Notes: generated from the sequence alone by a model not told the origin. Shown: positions 9,561-27,949, counted from the first letter of the stretch. The stretch is DNA of 64,000 nt from Tretioscincus oriximinensis (GCA_022410635.1 JAJVDF010000255.1:1-64000); one strand, 5' to 3'. Numbers and translations: made by a program.

Positions 9561-10061
9561 TCATAGAATCGTAGAGTTGGAAGGGACCTCCAGGGCCATG
9601 GGGTCAAACCCTCTGCTCGATGCAGGATTCATTAAACCATCCCAGACAGATGACTGTCCAGCCTCTGTTTGAAGACTTCCAGTGAAGGAGAACTCACCAC
9701 CCCCTGTGGCAAACTGTTCCACCGGTTTATCACCCTGACTGTTAGAAAGTTTTTTCTGATATCTAATCTAAATCTACTCCCTTGCAGTTTCATTCCCTTG
9801 TTTCTAGTCCTTCCATGTGCTAATGAGAACAGTGAGATATTTGTAGGCAGCTATCAGGTCTCCTCTTAGTCTTCTCTTTTGCAGACTAAACATCCCCAGA
9901 TCCTTTAACCGTTCCTCATAGGACATGGTTTCCAGACCACTCACCATCCTTGTCACTCTCTTTTGTACTTGCTCTAGTTTATCAATGTCCTTTTTAAATT
10001 GGGGCCCCCAGAACTGAACACAGTATTCCAAGTGTGGTCGTACCAAAGTACCAAATTGCAA
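9561..10061 (-). repeat. CR1-a LINE 3' fragment with ORF2 C-terminus
   Basis: In reverse orientation it encodes the C-terminal region after the reverse transcriptase: [11 protein letters not shown], then [14 protein letters not shown] and [17 protein letters not shown]. It continues through the 3' UTR to the ATAGAATC-type tail at 9561. The same block occurs in frame at 58,780-59,000. It abuts the CCDC82 CpG island. Reading frame broken near 9840, so it is not functional. Confidence 0.9.
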
Positions 10062-10099
10062 CCCCTAAAATGACATTTTGCAAACTGTGGGAAGGAAAT

Positions 10100-10750
10100 G
10101 GTTGCACATTCTTTTTTAAGTTGAGTCACGCCGAGACACAGGCACCACGCCATGCAGTCTCTCCTTTGCTACGGACCCGGTTCTCTAGCTGGAATTTACA
10201 GGACAAAATCAGATAGTTGGGGCTTAGGAAAAAAAAACTTTCAAAGCGAAGCCGCAAGTGAGGTCAAACTTGTAGGTCTAACTTGTGTACTCTATAGAGT
10301 CTCTCGGCCGGCCANGTTCGAGCCGGGGGGCGGAACAAGAACGACAATAAATGAGGGAGCGAGATTGGTGACGTCAATACTGCAGCCACCTCCCATTTCG
10401 AGGGTGCGCTGGGACTGCGATGCGTAAGCGAAAGGCGACTAGCGGGAGAGGGGAGGGCACGGCAAAGTGGCCTGTCACGTGATGGGCGACGTTACTACAA
10501 GGGGTGGGTCTCTCAGGNAAATATTCCACTAGGCGGGCGCATGTGGGAGAGGCTTTAGAATGGCCACGCCTCCTTGCTTTTTACCCGCGTAGAGTGGCCT
10601 TTTGGTTTTGCTTTCACTCCGCCTCTCAGATCAGGTTCAGGTAGGGCTCTAGGGGAGAACTGCGGGGCGGGGGTTGTTATGGCAACTGTAGGCCTCCTTC
10701 TCCCACTCCTAAATTTAAAGGGAGGGGTGACGTCGATATATTTTAAGGGA
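10100..10750 (+). promoter_or_regulatory. CCDC82: CpG-rich promoter region of CCDC82
   Basis: CpG-dense and TATA-less, in sharp contrast to the flanking AT-rich DNA. Visible sites are TGACGTCA at 10,369-10,376 (CRE type), CACGTG at 10,476-10,481 (E-box), several GC boxes, and GTTGTTATGGCAAC at 10,673-10,686 (RFX X-box type). A possible 5' leader splice donor is TTCAG|GTAGGG after 10,640. The first coding exon opens at an acceptor 1.2 kb downstream, so at least one non-coding first exon is expected here. The transcription start is not determined. The human CCDC82 promoter is shared with the divergent gene JRKL; no JRKL-like frame is visible upstream here. Confidence 0.75.
10673..10686 (+). promoter_or_regulatory. 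X-box-like motif (RFX site)
   Basis: GTTGTTATGGCAAC matches the imperfect inverted-repeat X-box bound by RFX factors (consensus of GTTGCC ATGGCAAC type) with one arm slightly diverged. It lies in the CpG island just downstream of the candidate leader exon. Confidence 0.55.
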
Positions 10751-10866
10751 AGGGAAATATGTATGCGCCCACTCTCTATCTCCTAGGGAGTGGAAGCTTG
10801 GAAGAGAAGACCTGGCTTGTGGTCCTTAGGCAGAGATGATAGAGCAGATAGAAAGACAGATAGATA

Positions 10867-11130
10867 ATTTATTATTTATTTCTTTATTTGTATTTATATC
10901 CCACTCTATACCCAAAGGTCTCAGGGCAGCCAACCGTAGGGGGGTGGACATAGCTTTTGTTNCTTTCTCCACAACAGATACCCTGTGAAGTAAGTGAGGC
11001 TGAGAGAGTTCTAAAGAACTGTGACTGGCCCAAGGTCACCCAACTGGCTTTCATGGAGGAGTGGAGAATCAAACCAGGAGACTGCCAGGTGCGAGTCCAA
11101 CACTCTAACCACTACACCAAACTGGCTCCA
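10867..11130 (-). repeat. SINE-1 (tRNA-derived), reverse
   Basis: Reverse-orientation SINE. The tRNA-like head at the right end contains 'gccagtttggtgtagtggtt' and the A-box region AGAGTGTTGGACTC; the body contains the 'gtctgttgtggagaaag' block. A TTTATTT tail lies on the left. A second partial tail follows at 11,143-11,190. Confidence 0.8.
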
Positions 11131-11379
11131 ATACACGAATTAGTATTTTATTTATTCATTTATACTTATATCCCGCCTATATCCGAAGTTATTTGATCGA
11201 TAGACAGCTAGGTTGATAGATGATAGACAAATGATAGGTAGATGTCAACAGTAACAAATGACCAGTTTCTAGTTTTTTTTATCTTCAGGCAGAACGTTTG
11301 TTTCTGGTTTTATGGGCATCAGTTATTTTTCTGCCTGCTTTTCAAAGCTGTTTTTTTACATGATGACAAGTGCATATTT

Positions 11380-11650
11380 TAAAGCTTGGATGCCCTGGCA
11401 GCTTCATGAAGTAGCAGCAGCCCAAATGTGAAGAAAGTGAAATGGGACTAGCTGTTTGCTGGCAGTGCTGGCAATGTTGTCCAAGTAGTAGGCAACCTCT
11501 TTGGTCCAACCTGCGCGGGGTCCTGCCTGCAGACTACTGCTCCCAGCTTGCACCGCAATTTGCTCTAGGCAGGAGGATACCTTCTTTGCCAATCAGTACT
11601 CAGTCCTGCCCATGGAAACATTTTTTCTGCTAAAAGGAAGTTGCCTGGGG
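11380..11650 (-). repeat. RZ repeat, reverse copy
   Basis: Reverse complement of the dispersed repeat also at 25,200, 29,050, 31,165 and 34,930. Shared blocks are 'agcttcatgaagtagcagca', the 'actactgctcccagcttg' block and the 'tgcccatggaaaca' end. Class unknown. It lies in the 5' leader intron of CCDC82. Confidence 0.65.
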
Positions 11651-11737
11651 GACCTGCCTATATTTTATGAATTTGACTGTAAAAACCCGAACAATCTTCC
11701 TAACATTCTATTTTCTTTATTTGATCTAGCAAAACAA

Positions 11738-11793
11738 AAACCAATAATAATAATAATAATAATAAATAATAATAATAATAATAATAATAAATA
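11738..11793 (+). repeat. (AAT)n microsatellite
   Basis: Nearly uninterrupted AAT trinucleotides, with one or two AAAT slips. Confidence 0.95.
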
Positions 11794-11912
11794 ATTGTAA
11801 AGAGTCTGCACTCTATAAGTGTGATGCACTTTTCACATCCCTTCATAGAAAAAAATATGGGAATAACTCCCTAACTTATTTTGGTTTTGTTTTAATTTCA
11901 TAGTAAGTCCCA

Positions 11913-20017
<8,105 letters not shown>

Positions 20018-20500
20018 ATATGTGATTGGATGACCATATCTATGAATGTTCTTTCTTGAACATGCTGGCAGTATTCAAATAGTTGGCTGATTTTCCATTA
20101 TTTTTCTTTTTAATGTAATTAAATTAGATGTTTACTTCTTTTTCATTCCTCATTTTAATTATCAGAATGACCATCAAAAGGCATTTTTATAGTGGACCTG
20201 ACCTACTGCATTCCTGGATATCACTGAGATTAATTTATATTCTAAAATGAAACCAAGGAAGTGAAATGCTATGTACAGAGGTACCCCAACGATTGTGCAA
20301 CAGGGTGAGAAATGTTTGGCTTCATTTATTTTTGGAAAAGGACATGTCTGTGTGGTAAGATGTGCAGACGAAAGAAGATGTCTGCTGGTTTTCATAGTAC
20401 AACGTGTAAAAATCACTATCAATCGTAGGCAATTCCATCAACAAACTATTGGTGTTCATGCATGTAAAAATCAAGCGTTTGCATTAAGTGAGCATATCTG

Positions 20501-20506
20501 ATTAAA
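20501..20506 (+). promoter_or_regulatory. CCDC82: Candidate poly(A) signal of CCDC82
   Basis: ATTAAA about 480 bp after the stop codon; no canonical AATAAA was seen nearer. The true cleavage site may be further downstream. Confidence 0.35.
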
Positions 20507-20899
20507 ATTTGAAAAGAATGTTTTACTGTTAGTTCATGTCCACCAAGACAAAGAAGAAATATAAAAATCAATTCAAATGAAATGCAAGATTCAATTGGTG
20601 TAAAGAGCATAATTTAGCTACTGATGTTTTATACTATTCTGATATTTGCACTGGCTTCTAGTTATTTATATGATGCCGTTAGATCTGCTTCTGTTTGAAG
20701 AGCAAGTTGAATAATATTTTAATACTGCTTGGAACTGGTTTAATAAGTAATATTGAAGTTCATAATTTGCTTATATGCAGTATTTCAGCTTTGGCCACTT
20801 TGAAAGTTCTCTATCCCTAATTTTATTTTCTTCCCAGAATTAACCACCATTCTGTAGCTGATAAGATGTTACCCTAAAATTCAATATCTGTCTTCATCT

Positions 20900-21195
20900 G
20901 GCATGGTCTATGGAATTTACTTCCAGAAGTGGTCATTAGCAGCCTGGATAGCTTTAAGACAACATCACACTAGTTCATGGAAGCCAAGGGTATAAATATC
21001 TACTAGCATGGATCTCTTTATACTGCCCCAGGATGGAGCAAAGGCAGTAGTCCTTAAACATTATTAGCATGAGTTGAAAACAGCTGAAGATTTTTACCTT
21101 CTGCTTCACAAGTCCAGGTGCAATTGGTGGGTGAGAAAGAATACTGGAGTAGACGGGCTGTGGTTCAATTCAGCAGGGCTCTTCTTATGAGTCAT
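20900..21195 (+). repeat. CR1-b LINE 3' fragment
   Basis: From 'catggtctatggaatttact' through 'ggtgcaattggtgg' to CTTCTTATGA. Downstream of the CCDC82 3' UTR. Confidence 0.7.
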
Positions 21196-22150
21196 GGCTA
21201 TGAATGGAATCTCCTGGTCTAGTAGAATAATGCATTTTTATTTAATTAGGAATTTATATTCTGCCCTTCACCTGAAGAATGCCAATATGGAAGGCCTGTG
21301 GCTAAAAGACTNCTGGTTTTTCCCTTTTCTCTGGTGTCTTTCAATTGGTGGATTCTGTGTGTTTGACTTGAGGGTTATTAGTCTTTGCAACTTTGGAGTT
21401 GACTTTAGGAACCAGCACTTTCCATTCTGCAGGTCTGGAAACAAAATGTTACCCCCTTTCTCCACTAAAATAAGAATCTGCTATTGTTTTCATTAGGTCC
21501 TATTCTAGAATATAACCAGAGTAANGACCAGAAGTAGAAAGAATAAAGAGGGGCGTAAAACCTTTTTAAAAAAAATTACCGTATTCCTTTTCTGAACCTA
21601 TTCCTGAAGACGTTCAGTGTTATCCATTACCTCNATGCAGCCTTCCCATCATGCTGCAGAAATCTGAACATTTTATAGTCAACTCTTTAAAAAATGGAAT
21701 TTACAACTAGGCTTTGCTTGCTGTGTTTGACAAAGGTGCGTTTTGGATTACATAAGCCACACCCATGTTTGCCTTGGGAACCCACATGGGAAACCAAATT
21801 GAAAAGACTGTGATTCATTCCAACATATTAGGTCTGAGGATTTTCACACATGACAGTAAATTACTCTGCTATAATAAAGCCTCTTGTCGTAGTGGGGCCC
21901 TTTGTTTGCTTAGCTGCTGTTTTGGGAAAGGACAGGTGTACCATGGCCCTCAGAGTGTTCATGAAATGGCCATGCCGTTTAAACTACACTTTAAGCACCT
22001 CCCTCACTTCTCCAACAAACTGCTGCTTGTTATAATGCTGATTATTTCTTTATTATGTACTGTATGTCTGATGATTGATTCTTCCATTTTAAAAGTGATT
22101 TGATTACTACACTTTTGCACTGTGTGTGGCGTCCTCCATTTTGAGGTTNN
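21196..22150. other. Intergenic DNA between CCDC82 and MAML2
   Basis: Unassigned apart from a short MITE-1 terminal scrap at about 21,495-21,530 ('taggtcctattctagaatat'). Confidence 0.4.
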
Positions 22151-22164
22151 NNTTNNTTTNNTAA

Positions 22165-22640
22165 ACTTAGCAGATATCCCAGAGGGAGGGGGGAAGAGCA
22201 GGCCTGGGCAGGGGCGTGGCTTCCTGGTTCCCTGTTTGGGAGGGGGCATGGCTGGAGGAGCCAGCCAATGGGGCCTCGAGTAGCCAGCTGGTGAGCGGAT
22301 AAAAGGGAAGCTGACCAGGGCTAGAGGCCTTTCTGTCGGGGACTTGTGGTGTAGCAAGTGGACAGAGGGGTCCGCTTCTGATCTGCCTCAGGGGGAGGGG
22401 GTGGAAGTGTANNGTGGCCTGAAGGAGTCAAAGCTGAGGCTTGACTTGGGGCTGGAACAAATAAAGTGACACAGGGCCTGTCTCTTTATGGATCTGGAAA
22501 CTAATGTTGCACTTGCTTGGTGTGTGTGTGCTTGAGTCAGGCTTACTTGATAAAAGCCGNAGCTTTATTATTCTAATNTTTCTTCTATTCCTTGTTTGTA
22601 AACAATAAACTTGTTATTTGTTGCAGTTCAAACATCTCTT
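22165..22640 (+). mobile_element. Candidate solo LTR
   Basis: GC-rich U3-like block, then GGATAAAAGGG (TATA-like, about 22,297). About 150 bp later comes ACAAATAAAGTG (poly(A) signal type, about 22,456), then a GT-rich stretch. This order resembles an LTR. No clear TG...CA boundary or duplication was found, and N-containing bases at 22,149-22,162 hide the left edge. Confidence 0.35.
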
Positions 22641-23169
22641 TCTTTATTTCTGTAACCACAAAACTAAGCACGCTACTGGTGGGGGCTGTGAATAAAGCCC
22701 TCATCCTGAGGTAAACATTGAGGCCTTGTGTAGGCCTGAGGATAGTACTGTTGCTGCAAGCAGTTGTGGGTGCTGGCTTGGGCAACAGGGTGGATATTGT
22801 GGCACCCCTGACTGTGGGAGTCATCGAATAGTAGGGCCNTCAGGTAGGGGCCGCCACACTGTGCAGCAGCAATAAAAATCCTTTCATTGTATTCAGTCCA
22901 CCTTTCTTGCTTTTTAGTTTCTATAACTCTTGCACCTATGTGCAAAGTCCTGGGCTGAAAAACACAATGTTAAATTAGCAGCAAGATCTTAGATCAAAAT
23001 TGATGTTGATCTATGCACTGGACTAGCAATTGTCTTAGGAGCCTCCTTTATGTTATATCTTAGGTCTTTTCTGCACAGATCCTTAATCCGAAACTAGGGA
23101 CTCTGGTCAGCTCCTGAGCCTTATTTATCTGTGCATTAAAGTAGATTCATGAGGTTATCTCCTCTACCC

Positions 23170-23512
23170 CAGTGTTTGAATGAGACTGGTCCTGGTCAGT
23201 GGTCTGGAAATCATGTCCTTTGAGGAGCAGTTCTCTTTGAGGAGCAGATCTTCTCTTCTGCAAAAGAGAAGACTGGAGAGGAGACCCGATAGCTGTCTGC
23301 AAATATCTGTTTGCCACAGAGCAGAGGGATCAGCATTGTTCTCATTCACACAGTAAGGGTGATAAACCAGGTTGCCACAGGAGGTGGTCAGTTCACCTTT
23401 CCAAACAGGCTTGGCAGCCATCTGTCTGGGATGGTTTAGTGAATCCTACATTGAGTAGGGGGTTGGACCCGATGGCCCTGGAAGTCCTTTCCAACTCTAT
23501 GATTCTATGATT
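23170..23512 (+). repeat. CR1-a LINE 3' fragment
   Basis: Contains 'gagaagactggagaggagac', 'ggtggtcagttcacc' and 'gatggccctggaagtcc', and ends in ATTCTATGATTAG. Matches the end of the 56.3-59.3 kb element. Confidence 0.8.
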
Positions 23513-23798
23513 AGAAACCCCTGATTAGTGTCACTGATGTGCTTTTTTAATTGTGTCTGCCAGAGGAGTGCAGAAGATGCATCTCCCATATTCAGGACTG
23601 GGGTAACATATTTCAGTGGCACACCAGAATACAGTGCCAAAAATGTTTGTCTCAGGAGCTTTGAGGCAAAGAGCCATTGTTCCTAGACCTTAGAATTGCA
23701 GGAACCTGGCTTCAGATTCAAGATTGAAGTGTGGTCTGCCTGGACATTAAAGCAAAATGAACAGTTGAAAGTCTGGAGGTAAAACTACAGCTACTTTT
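23513..23798. other. Unassigned intergenic DNA
   Basis: Nothing recognised. Confidence 0.4.
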
Positions 23799-23880
23799 AT
23801 ATACTGCTCAAAACAATTAAGGGAACACTTTTACATAACATGTTATGATAGTGTTCCCTTAATTGTTTTGAGCAGTATAT
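23799..23880. mobile_element. 82 bp Tc1/mariner-like miniature hairpin
   Basis: Perfect inverted arms of about 31 bp (ATATACTGCTCAAAACAATT... against ...AATTGTTTTGAGCAGTATAT) around a short loop centred on ACATGT. Flanking TA on both sides fits the TA duplication of Tc1/mariner elements. Arms without a mismatch suggest a recent insertion. Confidence 0.75.
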
Positions 23881-24304
23881 TTTACCCTGAGCCCAGCTGA
23901 ATCTTTTTCAGAATACAGCATTCCGTTTAACATAGCAACCTTCTTTGGCCCAAACACATAACACCCCCACAATCTTTCGGAAGGACCCTCCCTGTAAATC
24001 AACTGAAGTGGGAGATACTGTACTTAGCCCATCACTTAATTCAATTATTGACCTGTGGACAACTATGTTGTGTGTGCTATGTTAAATGAGAGGTCTTCTA
24101 AACCTCATATTCATCAGCCCTAAAGTGTATTTAACCTTTATTTAGAGAACCACATTCAAGGCACATCTCATTCTGTTTGAAACGGGATGGCCTCTCGTTG
24201 ATTTGGATTAACCTCTTCTTGGCTATGCAGAAGGTGCAGTTTTTCTTGGTAGCAATACAGGTTGGTCCTTTACTGGGCAGATATTTTTCAGCCCTCCAAT
24301 AAAG

Positions 24305-24455
24305 CCTAAGGCTTTTTCTGCACTGGACCTTCCTCCAGGTTATCCTAGAATAGAGCCCTGGCAGTCCCATGCTATGACAGGCCCCATTGTTTGCACTAGC
24401 GTGTGAATAGCAGGTCCCTATTTCAGGATATAATGTGGAGTAAAGTCACATATAN
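24305..24455. mobile_element. MITE-1, decayed copy
   Basis: Contains 'tatcctagaatagagccctg', 'tgctatgacaggccccattg' and 'gataatgtggagtaaag'-like ends. The arms are diverged. Confidence 0.6.
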
Positions 24456-24480
24456 CGACATATAGGCCCCAAGACACTGT

Positions 24481-24680
24481 CTGGGCCAGTGATGGCCAAC
24501 GGGTAACACTCCAGATGTTCCTGAACTACAACTCCCAACATTCCCTTTGGTTTAGCAGAGTGGGCTTGTGGTGTTCCCCCCATGCAGCCAACCCCCAGCT
24601 TCCATGAAGAATCCCACACACCTTGCTTTCCTTCCAGTTTCCTGCATTCTTGTTCACAATGTCAACCCAATCCGGTTACT
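24481..24680 (+). mobile_element. hAT-Charlie-like MITE
   Basis: Begins CCAGTGATGGCCAACGGG, then 'ctacaactcccaaca', and continues to 'tcctgcattcttgttcac'. It is the inverse of 17,245-17,416. Confidence 0.65.
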
Positions 24681-25109
24681 ATAGCTTTCAATACGTTTCT
24701 TAGTATATATCTGCTCCTGACAGGAAATCTTATCTACATCCACTGGCACCATTAATCCTCATGAACCCCTATCTTCAGGCATCTGAATGACACGGGCACG
24801 TGTGGCTTTTATAACGAATAAAGAACTTTATTTTAACATATAACACATAGGAAACCTAACTTCAAAATTACTTTTATTCTTTACTTCTCTTCAGCTTAAC
24901 ACTGTCTCAGGTTCATTTGGATCCAGGCCTGTCCTCCACTCAGGCCTCTGCTCCAGTTTATTTTACTTAAAGGGGGATCTCAATATTGGATTTCGTCCCT
25001 TTGGGGTTTATTCTTAGAAATATCATACAGCTTATTCTGCTGCTCAGCTGACAATCACTGATGTTTATTCATTTGGCCTGTATTTCCAGCCTTTATTCAC
25101 TTTATCATT

Positions 25110-25440
25110 TCCAGGGCTTAACAGTGCTGGGAGTGGAATGGAATGCTGGGAGTTGTGGTTCAGGAACATCTGGAGCGTCGCCCATCAGCCATCCCTGGGC
25201 TGGGCAGAAGAGGCAGCTCACTGCTTGAGTACACTTCCCAGAGGCCCCACCACCAGCGCAACAACCACTCTATTTCTCCTTTTTTCAGATCTAGGCTGCT
25301 GCTACGGCCACCTTCATAAAGCTGCTGGGCACCCAACCTTTTATAATAAGCATGTGTCGTGGTGAAAAAAGGGCGTAGAAAAGCAGGCAGAAACACGACT
25401 TTAAAACCACCACAGGAAATAGAGATGTTCTGTGTTGTAG
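25110..25440 (+). repeat. hAT end plus RZ repeat copy
   Basis: 25,137-25,200 is a hAT-like end ('ctgggagttgtggttcagga'). 25,200-25,440 is an RZ copy with 'gtacacttcccagaggcccc', 'ccttcataaagctgctgggc' and 'ttttataataagcatgtgtc'. Confidence 0.6.
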
Positions 25441-25479
25441 GCCAGACTAAGGCTCAATAGTGGTCGCCTTCCTCTTCCT

Positions 25480-27700
25480 GACAACTTCTAGCTCTATTTC
25501 CTGAAAGAAATGTGAGGCAGCTTGGCTGGTTCTCCCCGCCCGCCCCTCGCAAGACAGAACCGCGGCTCCTTGCAGTGCAATGCAGGGGCTCGTCCTCTGG
25601 AGGGCGCTTTGCCTTTGCTTTGCTGGGGCGCCCACCGTTTGCCGCGCCGCGCCAGGCCAGTGCGATGCCAGCCGTGCACGCCAGGGGCTCCTCCGGCCAT
25701 CCAGGCCGCCAGCCTCGCCGCGGCGCCCCGTCCTTCGTCTTTCCAGCAGCGGCAGCGGCGGCAGCAACAGCACAATGCGAGCCTGTGTGCCCGGGAGTCC
25801 CGCGCCTGCCTCCGCCTCCTCCGCCTCACCGCCGCCGTAGCAGCCGCCGCCGCCGAGCGCCCGCTTGCCTGGACCGCGACGAGAAGCGAAGCAGCGGACG
25901 GAGCCCTGCGGCGGCGGGGAAGGCGGGGAAGGGGAGGTCTCCGTCCTTAGCCCGGACCCGACGGGGCTTTGGAGTGGGTTGAGGCGCCGAAAGCTGGAAG
26001 TTTGCAAGGCGCGTGGATAAGGAGCGAGAGAGGCCGGTTTGGGGGGTGAGGGGACGAAGGAGAGTTGCTGCGAATTCCCACACACACTCACTCCGCTTCG
26101 ACGTCGCGCCCACCCTGCCTGCCCGGCCCCTTGCTGCATTCCTGCCCGGGCGCTTCAGTCAGCGCAGCAGCAGCGTCTGGGAAAGTCACGATCCGAAGGG
26201 TTTTTCCATTGAACGTCGAGGGACATATTTACGTGGGTTTTTTTTCCCTCTGTCGCTTCGATGACTCCTTCACTCCGCATTTGCTCCCCTCGCCTAAGGG
26301 GGATCCTCGAGGATTCTGACAACAACCCCCCGTTTTCCCGCCGCAGCCCTCCAAAATAAGGGATAACAGGGGGACAGAAGAACGGAGAAGTTTGTTTCGC
26401 TCGTGGAACCAAATCGGGGATCAAGATCGGAACGCCTGGAGTTTGCGAACCCCGTTTCCCCCCCCCCCCCCCCCCGGCGCCAATTCGCTCTTTCGCCGCT
26501 GGTCGATTTGCAAAACTTTTCAACCTTTTGGTGTCAAGCCGATTCCCAGCCCTTTTCCATCCTTTGCCCCCTCGAGGATTTTTCGGGCAGGACCGAGCGA
26601 TCGTCGTTCCGTTTGACGAGCCTTTTCCGCCCCCCTCGCTGGAAGGAAGGAGCCGCCGCGTCCGTCCGTCCGTCGGCGCCGCCGAGCGACTCGAAAGAGC
26701 CAAGATGGGGTTGGAGGGGGACACCGGACGAGGGACGCCCCCCCACCCGCCCTCCCGCCGCCGCTGGGCCAAGTGGATGTGGCTGCTGCTGGCTTAACTC
26801 TTCATGGATCCTCTTTCCCCCCTGCCTGGAGATCTGCCTTCCTTCGCGGGACGCCCCTTCGAGCGCAGCGGCCGGGCTCCGGGCCTTCGCTAACCCTGAT
26901 AAACCTCGACGGCGGGCGAGGAAGCTGAAAATCCCCGTGGATTCCACTCCAATAGAGGGGAGCAGGCGGTGGTCCGGCCGGTAGGGGTTTCTCCTCCTCA
27001 TCCCTCCCCCTTTCCGTCGGGCAAGCAGCCATGTGGCGGCGGCGGCGGCGGCAGTGAAAGAAGCGACCCGGCGGCTGGGCTTGCAGCGGGCGCGCGGAGA
27101 GCGGGGACGGAGGCCCGATGGGGGACACGACGGCGCCCCCGCAAGCCCCGGCTCTCCTGGCAGGCGGCGGCGGCGGCGGCAGGGGCGGCCCGGGGGTGGC
27201 GGCGGCGGCGGCGCCGCGGGTGCACAGCGCCATCGTGGAGCGGCTGCGGGCGCGCATCGCCGTCTGCCGGCAGCACCACCTCAGCTGCGAGGGCCGCTAC
27301 GAGCGGGGCCGGGCGGAGAGCTCGGAGCGGGAGCGGGAAAACACCTTGCAGCTGCTCAGCCTGGTGCAGCGCGGGCAGCAGGCGGCGCGGAAGGGGGCCA
27401 AGCACGGCAAAGTGGCGGCGCTGCAGGCCAACGCGGCAGCGCCCCCTGCGGCGGACTACTATCAGCAGCAGCAGCAGCAGCCCCTCAACGGGAGCGCTGG
27501 CGGCGGCGGCGGCGGCGGCGCCATCAACGGGGAGCAGCAGAGTTCGGCGGGAGCCGGAGGGGAGCCAAGGAACCCGGCCCTCATTGCGGTGAGTCACCCG
27601 CCCTGCCCGCCGCCTCCCCGGCTCCGTGGCTTCGGCTGCAGCCACACGGAGCCTCATCCTGGGCCGCCCCTCGGAAAAGGAGCCTGCCCTCCACATGCTA
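25480..27700 (+). promoter_or_regulatory. MAML2: CpG island, promoter and 5' leader of MAML2
   Basis: About 2.2 kb of very CpG-dense DNA covering the region upstream of, and all of, MAML2 exon 1. No TATA box. GC-box-like GGGCGG/CCGCCC sequences abound. A run of more than 15 C lies at 26,459-26,475, and CG-rich trinucleotides are frequent. Long open frames on both strands here are produced by GC composition. The start site cannot be placed; the leader is probably long and contains upstream ATGs, e.g. at 26,705. Confidence 0.85.
27118..27588 (+). CDS. MAML2: MAML2 coding exon 1 (mastermind-like 2, N-terminus)
   Basis: 157 codons from ATG (27,118) to donor ATTGCG|GTGAGT, phase 0. Residues about 34-92 (VHSAIVERLRARIAVCRQHH ... 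LLSLVQRGQ) form the mastermind N-terminal helix (MamL-1). In the family it lies along the Notch intracellular domain-CSL groove and recruits p300, so the product is a nuclear Notch co-activator. Low-complexity tracts: Gly/Ala at 15-33, six Gln at 116-121, seven Gly at 128-134. Human exon 1 encodes about 171 residues and is the part replaced in the CRTC1-MAML2 fusion of mucoepidermoid carcinoma; the 157 here fits. No other MAML2 exon lies in the window. MAML1 and MAML3 share the fold, but the sequence and the CCDC82 neighbour favour MAML2. Confidence 0.95.
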
Positions 27701-27810
27701 GGGTAGACTATGGCAGGCCCCGAATGGGGCCTGCCATAGTCTACCCTGGCATGTGGATGACCAAGCTCTGTCCCAAGATGTCACCCAGAAGCGGCTCCGT
27801 GCGGATGGGG
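27650..27810. mobile_element. MITE-1 adjoining MAML2 exon 1
   Basis: Begins about 60 bp past the splice donor, inside the CpG island. The central arms are perfect over 21 bp (27,701-27,721 and 27,726-27,746) with a GAAT loop. Outer parts are GC-shifted relative to other copies. Confidence 0.85.
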
Positions 27811-27949
27811 CCATCGATTCACCTTGCAATGCCGGCAGTTCATGGCATGCGAGGCCTCACCGTCAGCACTTGGATGGGAGGCCGCTAGGAAATCCCGGGC
27901 TGTGAGGTAAAGAGGGAAATTGGTGGTGATCATGATCACTATAGACTCC

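Noticed and set aside
25447..27701. Many long overlapping open frames on both strands (up to 232 codons)
   Set aside because: CpG-island composition removes stop codons in all frames. Products are Arg/Ala/Gly/Pro-rich with no domains. Only the MAML2 frame from 27,118 has family similarity and a splice donor.
27589..27888. Extension of the MAML2 open frame past 27,588
   Set aside because: The frame reads through the GTGAGT donor into a MITE-1. Known MAML2 structure ends exon 1 here, so the extra 100 codons are intronic.
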